Below the pieces are notes generated by a model. It had not been told where the DNA came from and did not search any database. It was given only the letters and a program-made list of their open reading frames with translations. A stretch of 5,625 nt of DNA from CAMLLJ01 sp035759585 (GTDB lineage Bacteria; Gemmatimonadota; Gemmatimonadetes; Gemmatimonadales; GWC2-71-9). Where the stretch lies: the NCBI GenBank assembly GCA_035759585.1, contig DASTUP010000062.1, positions 1 to 5,625 on the forward strand. Direction: 5' to 3'. Position 1 is the stretch's first letter; each line of letters begins with the position of its first letter. Made by a program: the position numbers and the translations under genes. This document shows, piece after piece, positions 4,756 through 5,625 of the stretch.

Positions 4756-5625
4756 TGCTTCTCCGTGCGAATGATGTCCAGGTTCTGGAACCAGTTGAGC
4801 GTCACGTTCATCAGGCTGCCGCCTTCGAGGTCACGCACCATCACGAAGCGGCCGTCGGGGGTCACGTCATAATATCGGTGGGTCATGTCGGAGGCGTACT
4901 CCGGCTCGACGAAGAGGCGCGTGCGGCTCACGATCTCGAATCCGTCGCCGGCCCGGACCGCCGCGGCGTAGAGCGCGCCGGCGCTTCGATAATACAGTTC
5001 GCGCCCGTCGCGCGACCACGCCGGCTCCGTCCCACCCTCGAGCGAAACCTGGTGCCGCCCGCCCATGCCAGGAAAGGCCCGCACGTAAACCTCGGCGCGG
5101 CCCGACTCGTTCGAGACGTACGCCATCCGGCGCCCGTCGCGCGACACCGCGGGGGAAACTTCGTCGGCCGGCGTGGTGAGCAGGCCGACGGGTGCCGACG
5201 CGCCGTCGCGCGGGACGAGCCAGACGTCGCGGCTCCCGGGGCCGCCCGCCGTGCGGACGAGGAGCGATCGGCCGTCGGGGGTGAAGTCCACCTCCCACGG
5301 CTGCAGCTCGGTGGACGGGAGCGCGCGTGCCGGCCCGCTTCCGTCGGCCGCGATGATGCGGAGATCCATGTCGGCGCGGACCTGCAGCACGTAGGCGACG
5401 TCGCGCCCGTCGGGCGACCAGACGGGCCGCCCCGCCTCCTCCTCGAACGACAGCCGCGTGAGCGCCCCGCTGCCGCGATCGAGCAGCCAGATGTCCCTGC
5501 CGGACCGCAGGGCGACGTGCCGACCGTCGGGCGAGACGCTCGGCTCGCCGAAGTCGCCCGTGCGCACGAGGAGGCGCTCGCCGCGGCCGCTCCGGTCCAC
5601 GAGCTCGAGCGCGCACTCGACGGCG
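4752..5625 (-). CDS. C-terminal PD40/TolB propeller of a truncated gene, probably a Ser/Thr kinase fusion
   Basis: The reading frame is open to the right edge, so the N-terminus lies outside the window; a GTG at 5600 is internal, because the preceding residues ('ALELVDRSGRGERLLV') continue the propeller. Six PD40 repeats are visible, at about residues 20, 60, 105, 149, 192 and 244 counted from the codon at 5600, with 'SPDGR', 'TPDGR' or 'SRDGR' cores. 'AYVSNESGRAEVYVRAFPG', 'GGTEPAWSRDGRELYYRS' and the end 'NVTLNWFQNL' are the style of C-terminal sensor domains fused to PknB-family kinases in Gemmatimonadota and Acidobacteriota. In those proteins a cytoplasmic kinase and a membrane helix precede an extracytoplasmic propeller. 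The kinase itself is not seen, so a free TolB-like protein remains possible. Its stop overlaps the start of the cupredoxin-like lipoprotein by 4 nt, which argues for co-translation. Confidence 0.85.
   Translation of the reverse strand, partial: AVECALELVDRSGRGERLLVRTGDFGEPSVSPDGRHVALRSGRDIWLLDRGSGALTRLSFEEEAGRPVWSPDGRDVAYVLQVRADMDLRIIAADGSGPARALPSTELQPWEVDFTPDGRSLLVRTAGGPGSRDVWLVPRDGASAPVGLLTTPADEVSPAVSRDGRRMAYVSNESGRAEVYVRAFPGMGGRHQVSLEGGTEPAWSRDGRELYYRSAGALYAAAVRAGDGFEIVSRTRLFVEPEYASDMTHRYYDVTPDGRFVMVRDLEGGSLMNVTLNWFQNLDIIRTEKQ
4761..4764 (-). promoter_or_regulatory. Shine-Dalgarno (GGAG) of the cupredoxin-like lipoprotein
   Basis: On the minus strand GGAG lies 5 nt before the ATG at 4755, inside the last codons of the propeller gene. 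It supports the ATGA overlap start. Confidence 0.6.

Noticed and set aside
3898..4872. Long + strand open frame (324 codons) opposite the cupredoxin-like lipoprotein
   Set aside because: Its translation is Arg/Asp/Glu-rich with no recognisable domain. It is the usual antisense shadow in high-GC DNA; the minus-strand product has a signal peptide and duplicated domains.

Overview
The window is high-GC DNA that is almost completely coding. The lineage looks like Gemmatimonadota or a close environmental relative. Three things suggest this: a Gly/Asp-rich N-terminal domain with a 'GLDQDPDGY' motif on a PD40-propeller lipoprotein, a PD40 propeller ending in 'LNWFQNL' that is typical of PknB-type kinase fusions in that phylum, and an apparent leaderless -10 box placed 6 nt from ATG in front of two genes. 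The assignment is inference from protein style; there is no rRNA or marker gene.

Layout. (1) Positions 104-742 on the + strand encode a small cytoplasmic beta-propeller protein. (2) It converges, across a 23-bp gap, on a minus-strand secreted lipoprotein (1950 to 766). That protein has a PEGA-like N-terminal domain and a TolB/PD40 propeller whose last blade is cut short by the stop codon. (3) A tight minus-strand cluster runs from 3299 to 2067: a VOC/glyoxalase-fold protein, then a SpoIIAA/STAS-like protein (GTG start 1 nt after the previous stop), then a four-helix membrane protein (11 nt after the previous stop). (4) A second minus-strand cluster runs from the right edge to 3381: the C-terminal propeller of a gene that enters from beyond the window, probably a Ser/Thr kinase-PD40 fusion, then a lipoprotein with two tandem cupredoxin-like domains (4-nt ATGA overlap), then a four-helix membrane protein (31-nt gap with a strong Shine-Dalgarno).

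How the genes might work together. The right-hand cluster looks like an envelope module: a sensor-like propeller, a putative copper-binding lipoprotein and a small membrane protein. The VOC-STAS-membrane cluster is translationally coupled, but no pathway can be named from sequence alone. I see no RNA gene, CRISPR array, insertion sequence, phage gene or defence gene. This is mostly an ordinary chromosomal region. The points most worth a second look are the matching TAGACT-N6-ATG promoters, the unequal copper-ligand sets in the duplicated cupredoxin, and the loss of metal ligands in one half of the VOC protein.
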